From NCBI RefSeq assembly GCF_013410345.1, contig NZ_JACCFJ010000001.1, forward strand, positions 4,754,501 through 4,818,500: 64,000 nucleotides of DNA, read 5' to 3'. The notes below the pieces were generated by a model that worked only from the letters and a program-made list of their open reading frames with translations, had not been told where the DNA came from and searched no databases. This stretch comes from Saccharopolyspora hordei (GTDB taxonomy: Bacteria > Actinomycetota > Actinomycetes > Mycobacteriales > Pseudonocardiaceae). The position numbers were made by a program, and so were the translations under genes. How positions within the stretch are numbered: the first letter of the stretch is position 1; the number at the start of each line of letters is the position of its first letter. Shown here piece after piece: positions 43,306 to 52,111 of the stretch.

Positions 43306-44217
43306 TCAGGAGCGCACGTGCGCGGTGGCGATCCAGTCCCGGACCCACCGCGACAGCTCGCCGCCGTGGCGCACCCAGTGGAAGTGGCCGAGGTCGTCCG
43401 CCCCGGCGTCCGCCCTCGTGTAGTGCTTGGTGGTGCGCAGCGCGTGCGGTGCCTTCGCCACCAGGTGGTCCACCGAGGAGCGCGGCGCCAGCCCGTCCCC
43501 CGCGACGGTGACGGTCAGCAGCGGGAGGCGCACCTCGCGCAGCGCCTCCTCGTAGTCGGTGGCCGAGCCGTTGAGGCGGTACACGCTGGTGCGGGCCTGG
43601 CGCGCCCAGTCCTGCACCAGGCTCGCTGCCTGCCGACCGCCGAAGCCGAACCGGTGGCCGGGCCAGTAGCCGAGCAGCGTCGCGGCGGCGGCCACCAGCT
43701 GGGTCCCGACCAGCGTGCGCACCCTGCCGAAGCCGGGGAAGCTGCGGTACCACACCGATCCCGACGCGACCAGCGCCACGCCCTGCACGCGCCCCTGGTG
43801 GCGCGCTGCGTGCAGCAGGGAGACCTGTCCGCCGAGGCTGTGCCCGAGCAGGAAGCGCGGCGCCTGCGGCAGCACCGACTCGACCAGGTCGAGCACGGCG
43901 TCGAGGTCGTCGATGAGGCTCTGGTAGCCGTAGCGCACGCGGCGCGAGGCGACCGGGGTGCTCTCGCCCTGGCCGCGCAGGTCGAAGGTCACCACGGTCA
44001 GCCCCTGGCGGTGCAGGTCGGCCACGAAGGGCCGGTAGTAGCGCGCCGGCACGCCCATCGCGGGGACCAGCACGACGACCGGGCTGGTCGGGTCGTCCTG
44101 CTGCGCCGCGCGGACCTTGATCCGGTGCGGGCCGGCCGGGACCAGCCCGAGCACCACCTGGGCGGGCGCGTCGGGTTCGGAGCTGCGGTCGGCGGTGTCG
44201 GTGTCCACGAGGGCCAA
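43306..44217 (-). CDS. Alpha/beta hydrolase
   Basis: The 303-aa soluble hydrolase has the nucleophile elbow GHSLGG (Ser127), the oxyanion region LVPAMGVPARYY and TFDLRGQGES. The likely acid lies in TVAGDGLAPRSS and the base in DLGHFHWVR. It belongs to the broad lysophospholipase/serine aminopeptidase-S33-like group; substrate unknown. It starts 33 bp after the acetyltransferase stop on the same strand, so it is probably the last gene of the acuC-pat operon, ending at the 43260 terminator. Confidence 0.87.
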   Translation of the reverse strand: MALVDTDTADRSSEPDAPAQVVLGLVPAGPHRIKVRAAQQDDPTSPVVVLVPAMGVPARYYRPFVADLHRQGLTVVTFDLRGQGESTPVASRRVRYGYQSLIDDLDAVLDLVESVLPQAPRFLLGHSLGGQVSLLHAARHQGRVQGVALVASGSVWYRSFPGFGRVRTLVGTQLVAAAATLLGYWPGHRFGFGGRQAASLVQDWARQARTSVYRLNGSATDYEEALREVRLPLLTVTVAGDGLAPRSSVDHLVAKAPHALRTTKHYTRADAGADDLGHFHWVRHGGELSRWVRDWIATAHVRS

Positions 44218-44250
44218 GATTAACGGAACTGTTCGGTCTCGAACAGCTCG

Positions 44251-46953
44251 TCAGCGGAGCCGCCGCGGCCCCGTGTCCGGCGCCACCGGGGAGGCCCCGA
44301 CGGCCACCGTGGCGCCGGTGACCGCCGCCCCCGCCGGGGAGGCGAGCACCGGCTGCAACACCAGTTCGCGCACCTCCGGCAGGTCCTCGGCCAACGTCGC
44401 GACCCGCAGCACCAGGTCCTCCAGCGCGGCGAGGTCGGCCGGTTCCACACCGCGGTACCCGGCCAGCAGCGGCGCCGCCCGGGGCTCGCGGACCAGCGAC
44501 GCCACGTCCACGTCGGACAGCGGCAGCGCGCGGTAGGCCTTGTCCCCGAGCAGTTCGCTGGCCACCCCGGAGAGCCCGAAGGACACCAGCGTGCCGAACG
44601 ACGGGTCGTCGGTGAGGTCGATGACGCACGAGGTCCCGCGCACCGCCATCCGCTGCACGTACACCTCGTCGAGCCCGGAGACGCTGCGGATGTCGGTGTA
44701 GGCCGCCCGCACCGCGTCGGCGCTGCCCACGTCGAGCCGGACGCCGACCAGGTCGCTGCGGTGCCGGAGCCGGTCGCTGACCGACTTCAGCGCCACGGGG
44801 AAGCCCAGTTCCTCGGCCGCGGCCACGGCCTCCTCGACACCGCTCACCTTGCGGAACGGCACCACCTCGATGCCGTAGCAGCCGAGCAGCTGCAACGCGC
44901 GCTCGTCGTCGAGCTCGGTGATCCCCGCCTCCAGCCACGCCTCGACCAGGGCCCGGGCCCGCTCCGCGTCGACCCCCTCCGGACGGACGAAGTGACCTTG
45001 CGGGGCGGCCCGCCACTGCGCGTAGCGGGTCACCCGGGCCAGTGCCAGCACCGAGCGCTCCGGGCTCGGGTACGACGGCACGGAGCCCTTGCCCGCGATG
45101 CCGTCCGGGCCCGGCACCACCAGCTCGTCCGGCACGCCCTCGGCGGCCAGGAAGGTGGTCACCACGGGTTTGCAGCTCGCGACGTCGGCCTCCTGCAGGG
45201 CTTCCCGCATGGCCCGCGCGTACGCGGTCCCGGGCACCGCCACCGGGGGCGCGAACACCGTGACCAGCGCGTCGACGTCCGGCCGCAGGGCGGCCGCGCG
45301 GACGGCGGCGGCGAACTCCTCCGGCCCGGCCGAGGCGCCCACGTCGACCGGTTCCCCGGCCAGCTGCAGGCCCTGGGCCTGCGCCACGTCGGCCGCGATC
45401 ATCCCCAGGGCCGAGGAGTTGCCGACGATCGCGACGCGGTCGCCCTGCGGCAGCGGCTGGTGCGCCAGCAGCAGCGCGGTGTCGAACATCTGCGCCACCG
45501 ACTCGACCCGGATGACGCCGGACTGCTCGAACAGCGCCTGCACGCTGGAGTCGTCGATCTGCACCGAGGTGGCCGCCAGTCCCGGCCGCACCGCGTTGCG
45601 CCCCGACTTGACGACCACGATCGGCTTGGTGCGGGCCAGCCGGCGCGCCAGCCGCCCGAACTTGCGCGGGTTGCCGAACGACTCCAGGTAGAGCAGCACG
45701 ACGTCGGTGGCCGGGTCGGTCTGCCAGTACTGCAGCAGGTCGTTGCCGGAGACGTCGGCGCGGTTGCCCGCCGAGACGAACGTCGACAGCCCCAGCCCGC
45801 GCTCGGTGGCGGTCTCCAGGATCGCCACCCCCAGCGCACCGGACTGGCAGAAGAAGCCGGTGCGGCCGCGGCCCGGCAGCTGCGGGGCGAGGCTGGCGTT
45901 GAGCCGGAACTCCGGATCGGTGTTGACCACGCCCAGCGCGTTCGGGCCGACCACCCGCATGCCGTGCACGCGGGCCGCGCGCACCATCTCGCGCTCCACC
46001 TCGCGCCCTTCCGGACCGGTCTCGCTGAACCCCGAGCTGACGATGACCAGCGTCTTGACGCCCTTCGCCAGGCAGTCGTCGAGCACCTCGGTGACGCCCG
46101 CGGCCGGGATCGCCACCACGGCCAGGTCCACCTCGTCGGGGATGTCCAGCACCGAGGGGTAGGCGCGCACGCCGCGCACCGAGCGGTGCTCCGGGTTCAC
46201 CGGGTAGACCGGGCCGGTGAAGTCCGCGGTGAGCAGGTTCGTCAGCACCGCGTGGCCGATCTTGCGGTGGTCGGTGGAGGCCCCGATCACCGCCACCGAC
46301 CGCGGCCGCAGCAGGTTGTGCACGCTGCGCGCCTCGGCGGCCTGCTCCCGGGCCCGCGCGACCGCGACCGACTCCTCGGTGGGGTCGATGTCGAACTCCA
46401 GGTGCACGACGCCTTCTTCCATCGCGCGGCTCACCTGGTACCCGGCGTCGCGGAACACCCGCACCATGGTCGAGTTCTCGGCCAGCACCTCGGCCACGAA
46501 CCGCTGCAGCCCGCGTTCCCGGGCTGCGGCCGCGAGGTGCTCCAGCAGGATCGAGCCCAGACCGCGGCCCTGGTGCGCGTCCTCGACCACGAACGCGACC
46601 TCGGCCGACTTCTGCTCGCCCAGCCGGTCGTAGCGGCCCACCGCGACGATGTCGTCGCCGAGCAGCGCGATCAGCGCGACCCGGTTGACGTAGTCGACGT
46701 GCGTGAACCGCTCCACGTCGCGCCGGGGCATCCGCGGGTACGGGCCGAAGTAGCGGAAGTACCGGGTGCGGTCGCTGAGCCGGCTGTGGAAGGCGACCAG
46801 CTTGTCGGCGTCCGCGACCGTGATCGGCCGGATGTGCACCGTGCCGCCGTCGGAGAGCACCACGTCGGCTTCCCACTGCCGCGGGTACTCGACCGCGCCC
46901 GGGACTTGCTCCTGGTCCTCCACTGCTCCGTCCACTTCGGACTCCTCAGTCAC
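44251..46953 (-). CDS. Pat-like protein lysine acetyltransferase (GNAT + ADP-forming acyl-CoA synthetase-like)
   Basis: The 900-aa protein has an N-terminal GNAT domain (residues about 30-190, with HQGRGLGSILLEHL for acetyl-CoA). A CoA-binding Rossmann domain (RSVAVIGASTDHRKIGH), a succinyl-CoA-synthetase-like domain and a C-terminal ATP-grasp domain (ALKSVSDRLRHRSDLVGV) follow. In active ADP-forming synthetases KSGRS is followed by a catalytic SHTG; here KSGRN is followed by AATSV (about 450-465) without the His. The ligase part is therefore probably inactive and regulatory, as in Pat/PatZ. GNAT is N-terminal here, the reverse of the Salmonella order. The GTG start overlaps the acuC stop by 8 bp. 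Confidence 0.9.
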   Translation of the reverse strand: MTEESEVDGAVEDQEQVPGAVEYPRQWEADVVLSDGGTVHIRPITVADADKLVAFHSRLSDRTRYFRYFGPYPRMPRRDVERFTHVDYVNRVALIALLGDDIVAVGRYDRLGEQKSAEVAFVVEDAHQGRGLGSILLEHLAAAARERGLQRFVAEVLAENSTMVRVFRDAGYQVSRAMEEGVVHLEFDIDPTEESVAVARAREQAAEARSVHNLLRPRSVAVIGASTDHRKIGHAVLTNLLTADFTGPVYPVNPEHRSVRGVRAYPSVLDIPDEVDLAVVAIPAAGVTEVLDDCLAKGVKTLVIVSSGFSETGPEGREVEREMVRAARVHGMRVVGPNALGVVNTDPEFRLNASLAPQLPGRGRTGFFCQSGALGVAILETATERGLGLSTFVSAGNRADVSGNDLLQYWQTDPATDVVLLYLESFGNPRKFGRLARRLARTKPIVVVKSGRNAVRPGLAATSVQIDDSSVQALFEQSGVIRVESVAQMFDTALLLAHQPLPQGDRVAIVGNSSALGMIAADVAQAQGLQLAGEPVDVGASAGPEEFAAAVRAAALRPDVDALVTVFAPPVAVPGTAYARAMREALQEADVASCKPVVTTFLAAEGVPDELVVPGPDGIAGKGSVPSYPSPERSVLALARVTRYAQWRAAPQGHFVRPEGVDAERARALVEAWLEAGITELDDERALQLLGCYGIEVVPFRKVSGVEEAVAAAEELGFPVALKSVSDRLRHRSDLVGVRLDVGSADAVRAAYTDIRSVSGLDEVYVQRMAVRGTSCVIDLTDDPSFGTLVSFGLSGVASELLGDKAYRALPLSDVDVASLVREPRAAPLLAGYRGVEPADLAALEDLVLRVATLAEDLPEVRELVLQPVLASPAGAAVTGATVAVGASPVAPDTGPRRLR

Positions 46954-48121
46954 GGCTGTCGGCCGGGTCGAGACCGTGCAACGGGAACACCGCGTGGCGG
47001 GTGTCGCGGATCGCGGTGTCCACCGAGGACGTGGTCACGCCCGCCCACCGCTCGAACGACGGGTCGGCTTCGTCGGTCATCGACGCCGGCACCGGCACGT
47101 TCCCCGCCACCCGCACCGCGTGCGCCATCCAATCCTCCGGGATCGTCGTCTCCGGAGCGATGTCCCGGTCCAGCAGGGTCGCCAGCAGGTGGGTCCAGGC
47201 GCGCGGCACGACGCGGTACAGCGAGTAGCCACCACCGCCCAGCGCCAGCCACTTGCCGCCGGCGCAGCTGTCGGCCAGCGACCGCAGGTCCTGGTAGGTC
47301 GCGCGCTGGCCGTCCACGCTCTTCGCCAGGTCCGCCAGCGGGTCGTCGCGGTGCGCGTCCGCCCCGCACTGGGTGACCAGCACCTGCGGCCGGAACGCCT
47401 CGAGCACCGAGGGCACCACGGCGTGGAACGCGCGCCGCCAGTCGGCGTCACCGGTGCCCGGCGGCAGCGGGACGTTCACCGCGGTGCCGTCCGCCGCTCC
47501 CCCGCCGACCTCCGTGCTGAACCCGGTTCCGGGCCACAGCGTCACCGGGTGCTGGTGCAGCGAGATGGTCATCACCCGCGGGTCGTCGTAGAACGCCGCC
47601 TGCACCCCGTCGCCGTGGTGCACGTCGATGTCGACGTAGGCGATGCGCTCCACGCCCTGCTCGAGCATCCACGCGATGGCGATCGCGCAGTCGTTGTAGA
47701 TGCAGAACCCCGCCGCGCGGTCGGCCATCGCGTGGTGCAACCCGCCCGCGATGTTGACCGCCCGGTCCGCCTTCCCGGACACGATCTGCTCGGCGGCCCG
47801 GATCGACGCACCCGCGATCAGCGCCGCCGCGTCGTGCATGCGGTCGAAGATCGGGTTGTCCTCGGTGCCGAGCCCGTGGCCCACCTCCCAGCCGGCCATC
47901 GGGGCGGCGCGGACCGCCTCGAGGTACTCCGGGGTGTGCACCCGCAGCAGCTCGTCGTCGGCCGCCCGCTCCGGCGTGAGCACCTCGACCCCGTCCAGGA
48001 CGCCGAGCGCACGGGCCAACCGCATGGTCAGGTCGAGGCGGACCGGGTGCAGCGGGTGGTGCCCGCCGAGGTCGTAGTCCAGCACCGACTCGTCCCACAC
48101 CACCGCGCACTGAGAACCCAT
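46946..48121 (-). CDS. acuC: AcuC-type histone-deacetylase-like lysine deacetylase
   Basis: The 391-aa zinc hydrolase starts at ATG 48121. Catalytic features are the twin His of GGLHHAMADRAAG-type region, the charge relay and metal site YVDIDVHHGDGVQ, the second metal Asp in CGADAHRDDPLADL, and the tyrosine-containing GGGGYSLYRVV. In Bacillus AcuC deacetylates acetyl-CoA synthetase. The stop overlaps the Pat-like acetyltransferase start by 8 bp, placing acetylation and deacetylation in one operon. A long hairpin (48134-48182) lies 12 bp upstream of the start. Confidence 0.93.
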   Translation of the reverse strand: MGSQCAVVWDESVLDYDLGGHHPLHPVRLDLTMRLARALGVLDGVEVLTPERAADDELLRVHTPEYLEAVRAAPMAGWEVGHGLGTEDNPIFDRMHDAAALIAGASIRAAEQIVSGKADRAVNIAGGLHHAMADRAAGFCIYNDCAIAIAWMLEQGVERIAYVDIDVHHGDGVQAAFYDDPRVMTISLHQHPVTLWPGTGFSTEVGGGAADGTAVNVPLPPGTGDADWRRAFHAVVPSVLEAFRPQVLVTQCGADAHRDDPLADLAKSVDGQRATYQDLRSLADSCAGGKWLALGGGGYSLYRVVPRAWTHLLATLLDRDIAPETTIPEDWMAHAVRVAGNVPVPASMTDEADPSFERWAGVTTSSVDTAIRDTRHAVFPLHGLDPADSRD

Positions 48122-48133
48122 GGCCCGAAACCT

Positions 48134-48182
48134 ACCCGCCCCTGTGGCCGCCAACACAGTGTTCCCGGCCACTGGGGCGGGT
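48134..48182 (-). promoter_or_regulatory. Long hairpin between the rhodanese gene and acuC
   Basis: ACCCGCCCCTGTGGCCG (48134-48150) pairs with CGGCCACTGGGGCGGGT (48166-48182) with one mismatch. The loop contains the dyad AACACAGTGTT. Both flanking genes are on the minus strand, so it may end the rhodanese transcript, attenuate entry into acuC, or both. The likely acuC ribosome site (GGGTAGG) partly lies in the promoter-distal arm. Confidence 0.65.
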
Positions 48183-48192
48183 GGGCGCGCGG

Positions 48193-49044
48193 TCAGCCCG
48201 CGTCCGGCCCGGTGGCGGCGGGGCGGTCCGGGTCCGCGGACCAGTTCGACCACGAACCCGCGTACAGCGCAGCCGGGTGCTCCGGGTCGGTCACGCCGGC
48301 GACCTCCAGGGCGAGCAGCACCGAGCACGCCGTCACGCCCGAGCCGCAGTAGGCCCCGATCGGCGCTGACCGGTCGACGCCGACCGCGGCGAAGTGCGCC
48401 GCCAGCTCGTCCGCCGACCGCCACCGCCCCGAGTCACCCACGTGCGCGGCGAACGGCGCGTTCAGCGCACCCGGCACGTGCCCGGCCCGCGGGTCCATCG
48501 GCTCGACCTCGCCCCGGTACCGCTCCGGCGCGCGGGCGTCCAGCAGGGTGCCTTCGCGCGCCAGTCGCGCCGCACCGTCGGCGTCCAGCACCGGCATCGA
48601 CCCCGGGCGGACCCGGACGTCGCCTCCAGTCGGCTGCGGTGGCTCGGTCGTGGTCGGGCGGGCCTCGGCGACCCACGCCGCGTAGCCGCCGTCGAGCACC
48701 GCGACCTCCCGGTGCCCGGCCCACCGCAGCAGCCACCAGGCCCGGGCGGCCGCGGAGCCGTTGTCGGCGTCGTAGACGACCACCGGTCGGCCGGTGCGCA
48801 CACCGGCGCGCCGCAGGACGGCTTCGAGGGCGTCCGGTTCGGGCAGCGGGTGGCGGCCTGCCGGACCGGGTTCGGCGGCCAGTTCGGCGTCCAGGTCGAC
48901 GAACACCGCGCCCGGCAGGTGCCCCGCGTCGTAGGCCTCCCGCCCGGGCGGTCCGAGCAAGGACCAGCGGACGTCGAGCAGGGTCGGGGGTGACTCCCCC
49001 TGCAACGCGGTCATGAGATCATCGGTACTGATCAAAGGATGCAT
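48193..49044 (-). CDS. Rhodanese-type sulfurtransferase (SseA family)
   Basis: The 283-aa protein has two rhodanese domains. The N-terminal one (LLDVRWSLLGPPGREAY, VVYDADNGSAAAR) lacks the cysteine and is structural. The C-terminal one has the active-site loop AYCGSGVTAC with Cys233. CGSGVTA matches 3-mercaptopyruvate sulfurtransferases more than thiosulfate rhodaneses. It moves sulfane sulfur to thiols or cyanide. ATG 49044. It is divergent from ideR, sharing a promoter region of about 120 bp. Confidence 0.92.
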   Translation of the reverse strand: MHPLISTDDLMTALQGESPPTLLDVRWSLLGPPGREAYDAGHLPGAVFVDLDAELAAEPGPAGRHPLPEPDALEAVLRRAGVRTGRPVVVYDADNGSAAARAWWLLRWAGHREVAVLDGGYAAWVAEARPTTTEPPQPTGGDVRVRPGSMPVLDADGAARLAREGTLLDARAPERYRGEVEPMDPRAGHVPGALNAPFAAHVGDSGRWRSADELAAHFAAVGVDRSAPIGAYCGSGVTACSVLLALEVAGVTDPEHPAALYAGSWSNWSADPDRPAATGPDAG

Positions 49045-49109
49045 CAGGACGCCCTTTCGTAGCCCGGCGACGAGGTCGGTTGGACATGCCGGCAGTCACT
49101 TCCCGACCG

Positions 49110-49139
49110 CTGACCGCTGTCGTCCGGGGCGACTAGCAT
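49110..49139 (+). promoter_or_regulatory. ideR promoter candidate
   Basis: CTGACC (49110-49115), 18 bp, TAGCAT (49134-49139). A SigA-type promoter with start near 49146 and a short leader of about 22 nt carrying GGGGAG before GTG 49168. Confidence 0.6.
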
Positions 49140-49167
49140 CGTGGTTGGGACTGAATGGGGAGCCGAC

Positions 49168-49863
49168 GTGAACGATCTCATCGATACCACTGAGATGTAC
49201 CTCCGCACCATCTACGACCTCGAAGAAGAGGGCGTTGTTCCACTCCGTGCCCGGATCGCCGAACGATTGGAGCAGAGCGGCCCCACCGTGAGCCAGACGG
49301 TCGCCCGCATGGAGCGCGACGGACTGCTGACCGTCGCCGAAGACCGGCACCTCGAGCTCACCAAGGCCGGTCGCGCCCGTGCCATCAGCGTGATGCGCAA
49401 GCACCGCCTCGCCGAACGGCTCCTCGTCGACGTGATCGGTCTCGAGTGGGAGCACGTGCACAACGAAGCCTGTCGTTGGGAGCACGTGATGAGCGAGGCG
49501 GTGGAGCGCAAGCTCGTCAAGCTGCTCGGCAAGCCCACCACGTCGCCCTACGGCAACCCGATCCCCGGCCTCGACGAGCTCGGCGTGGACCACGCCGAGG
49601 CACCGACCGACGGTGACCTGCAGCGCGTCGACGAGATCGCTCGCAACGGTGGTGGCCGGGCGGTCATCCGCCGCATCGCCGAGCACGTCCAGCTCGACCC
49701 CGACCTGATGTGCGAGCTCAAGGAGGTCGGCGTCGTGCCGGGCAACGAGGTGGAGGTCATGTCGGTCGTCGGCTCGAACAAGCCGATCGAGGTGCGGGGC
49801 CAGAACGGCAGCACCGAGCTGTCTTCCAGCATCGCGCACGCGGTCATGGTGCACGCCAAGTGA
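49168..49863 (+). CDS. ideR: Iron-dependent repressor IdeR/DtxR
   Basis: The 231-aa Fe2+-activated repressor has a winged helix (residues about 1-72; QSGPTVSQTVARMERDGLL as recognition region), a dimerisation domain and a C-terminal SH3-like domain. Metal ligands match DtxR numbering exactly: Met10, Cys102, Glu105 and His106 at one site, His79, Glu83 and His98 at the other. It represses siderophore and iron uptake genes when iron is sufficient. GTG 49168 with GGGGAG at 49157-49162; an upstream GTG at 49141 is inside the leader. The stop overlaps galK (GTGA). Confidence 0.95.
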   Translation: MNDLIDTTEMYLRTIYDLEEEGVVPLRARIAERLEQSGPTVSQTVARMERDGLLTVAEDRHLELTKAGRARAISVMRKHRLAERLLVDVIGLEWEHVHNEACRWEHVMSEAVERKLVKLLGKPTTSPYGNPIPGLDELGVDHAEAPTDGDLQRVDEIARNGGGRAVIRRIAEHVQLDPDLMCELKEVGVVPGNEVEVMSVVGSNKPIEVRGQNGSTELSSSIAHAVMVHAK

Positions 49864-51038
49864 CCTCGGCCGAGCGCGCGGCGACGCTGTTCGCCGAACA
49901 GTACGGCGGCGCTGCCGACGTGGTCTGGTCCGCTCCGGGCCGGGTGAACCTCATCGGGGAGCACACCGACTACAACGACGGGTTCGTGCTCCCCTTCGCC
50001 CTGCCGCACCGGACCGCCGTCGCCCTCCGGCGGCGCACCGACCGTCGGTTGTCCATGGCGACCTTCGGCAGTGACGGGCGCCTGCACCGCAGCCCCGAGA
50101 TGGCCCTCGACGACCTCCGCCCCGGCTCCCCCACCGGCTGGGCCGCTCACCCGGCCGGGGTCGCCTGGGCCCTGCGCGAGACCGGCCTGCCCCTCACCGG
50201 GGCGGACCTGATGATCGTCGGGAACGTGCCGACCGGCGCCGGGCTGTCCTCCTCGCACGCCCTGGAGTGCGCGACGGCGTTGGCGCTGCTCGACAGCGTG
50301 GGCTCCGCGCCGGGGCAGCCGGGCGCGCCGGGCCTCGACGAGATCGCGCGCCTGGTGCAGCGGGCGGAGAACGACTTCGTCGGCGCGCCGACGGGACTGC
50401 TCGACCAGACCGCCTCGCTGTCCTGCACCGAGGCGCACGTCCTGTTCTTCGACGTGCGCACCGGCGACGCCGAGCAGGTCCCGTTCGACCCGCGCAACGC
50501 CGGGCTGGAAGTGCTCGTGATCGACACCCGCGTGAAGCACTCGCACAGCGAGTCCGGTTACGGAGAACGCCGCCGGGGCTGCGAGCGCGCAGCGGAGCTG
50601 CTGGGGCGCAAGTCGTTGCGCGACGTGACCGCCTCGGAACTGCCTGCGGTCCTTCCGCAGCTGCCGGAGGAGCTGCGACCACTGGTGCGGCACGTCGTCA
50701 CCGAGAACGACCGGGTGCTGGCCACAGTGGACGAGCTCCGCGCGGGGCGGTACGCCGAGATCGGCCCGGTGCTGACCGCCTCGCACACCAGCCTGCGCGA
50801 CGACTACCGGGTCTCCTGCCCCGAGCTGGACCTCGCCGTCGACACCGCGCTCGCCGCGGGCGCGCTGGGATCTCGCATGATCGGCGGCGGATTCGGCGGT
50901 TCCGCCATCGCCCTGGTGCCCACCGCCGACCGGCCGGCGATCGAGCAGGCCGTGCTGGACGCCTTCGCCCGGGCGGACCTGACCGCGCCCCGGCTCTTCA
51001 CAGCGGTACCCTCCGCCGGGGCGGGCCGGGACCGGTGA
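49860..51038 (+). CDS. galK: Galactokinase
   Basis: The 392-aa GHMP kinase phosphorylates galactose at C1 using ATP. Signatures are the galactose-binding GRVNLIGEHTDYNDG near the N-terminus, the ATP loop VPTGAGLSSSHALE, and the C-terminal GGGFGGSAIAL. The GTG start overlaps the ideR stop by 4 bp, so galK is translated from the ideR transcript. galE follows after 72 bp; galT is not in the window. The usual SSSASLE reads SSSHALE here. Confidence 0.93.
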   Translation: MTSAERAATLFAEQYGGAADVVWSAPGRVNLIGEHTDYNDGFVLPFALPHRTAVALRRRTDRRLSMATFGSDGRLHRSPEMALDDLRPGSPTGWAAHPAGVAWALRETGLPLTGADLMIVGNVPTGAGLSSSHALECATALALLDSVGSAPGQPGAPGLDEIARLVQRAENDFVGAPTGLLDQTASLSCTEAHVLFFDVRTGDAEQVPFDPRNAGLEVLVIDTRVKHSHSESGYGERRRGCERAAELLGRKSLRDVTASELPAVLPQLPEELRPLVRHVVTENDRVLATVDELRAGRYAEIGPVLTASHTSLRDDYRVSCPELDLAVDTALAAGALGSRMIGGGFGGSAIALVPTADRPAIEQAVLDAFARADLTAPRLFTAVPSAGAGRDR

Positions 51039-51110
51039 CCACCGGACGACCCCGCCCGCTCCCCGGTCCACGGTGGTCGTACCAGAACTCGCACGGAAGG
51101 CTGTACCCAG

Positions 51111-52073
51111 TTGAAGCTCCTCGTCACAGGTGGCGCAGGCTACGTCGGAAGCGTGTGCGCCGCGCGCTTGGTGGAGGCCGGTCACGAGGTCGTCGTGGTC
51201 GACGACCTGTCCACCGGGCACGCCGACGCGGTCCCGGACGGATGCACGTTCGTCGAGGCCGACATCGCTGCGGCGGCGAGCGAGCTGCTCGCGGACCCGT
51301 TCGACGGTGTGCTGCACTTCGCGGCCAAGTCGCTGGTCGGCGAATCCATGGAGGACCCGCAGAAGTACTGGCACGGCAACGTGGTCACCTCGCTGCGGCT
51401 GCTGGACGCCATGCGGGAGCACGGCACGCCCCGGCTGGTGTTCTCCTCCACCGCGGCGACCTACGGCGAGCCGGAGGTCACTCCGATCACCGAGGACACC
51501 GCGACGCGACCGACGAACACCTACGGCGCGACGAAGCTGGCCATCGATCACGCGATCACCTCCTACGCGAACGCCCACGGCATCGGTGCCGTGAGCCTGC
51601 GGTACTTCAACGTGGCCGGTGCGCACGGCGCCTTCGGCGAGCGGCACACCGTCGAGACGCACCTCATCCCGATCGTTCTGCAGGTCGCCCTGGGCCAGCG
51701 GGAGCAGGTGCAGATCTACGGCGAGGACTGGCCCACCAGCGACGGCACCTGCGTCCGGGACTACATCCACGTCACGGACCTGGCCGACGCCCACCTGCTC
51801 GCCCTGGACAAGGCCGTCGCCGGCCAGCACCGGATCTACAACCTCGGCAACGGCACCGGGTTCTCGGTCAAGCAGGTGATCGACACCTGCCGTGCGGTGA
51901 CCGGTCACCCGATCCCCGCCGCGGTGGCGCCGCGCCGCGCCGGCGACCCGGCGACGCTGGTGGCATCGAGCCAGCGCGCGCGGGACGAGCTGGGGTGGCA
52001 GCCGCAGCGGGCCGACCTCGAGGTCATCGTTCGGGACGCGTGGGAGTTCACCCGCGAGCGCCACGGCGCCTGA
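51111..52073 (+). CDS. galE: UDP-glucose 4-epimerase
   Basis: The 320-aa extended SDR enzyme interconverts UDP-galactose and UDP-glucose. The NAD+ loop GGAGYVGS, catalytic Ser in [11 protein letters not shown] and the YGATK Tyr-x3-Lys pair are present, with RYFNVAGA and the sugar-nucleotide loop [15 protein letters not shown]. Start is TTG 51111 with GGAAGG at 51095-51100. A galE gene also follows dtxR in Corynebacterium, so the iron-regulator/galE linkage is old; galK between them is an addition. Confidence 0.93.
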   Translation: MKLLVTGGAGYVGSVCAARLVEAGHEVVVVDDLSTGHADAVPDGCTFVEADIAAAASELLADPFDGVLHFAAKSLVGESMEDPQKYWHGNVVTSLRLLDAMREHGTPRLVFSSTAATYGEPEVTPITEDTATRPTNTYGATKLAIDHAITSYANAHGIGAVSLRYFNVAGAHGAFGERHTVETHLIPIVLQVALGQREQVQIYGEDWPTSDGTCVRDYIHVTDLADAHLLALDKAVAGQHRIYNLGNGTGFSVKQVIDTCRAVTGHPIPAAVAPRRAGDPATLVASSQRARDELGWQPQRADLEVIVRDAWEFTRERHGA

Positions 52074-52111
52074 CCCGCCCGGCCCGAGCAGCTGGGTCGT
52101 CCCGTCGTCCA

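Noticed and set aside
43100..46876. 1258-aa minus-strand open frame over yeeE, hydrolase and pat genes
   Set aside because: Arg/Gly/Ala-rich shadow in another frame of real minus- and plus-strand genes; no motifs.
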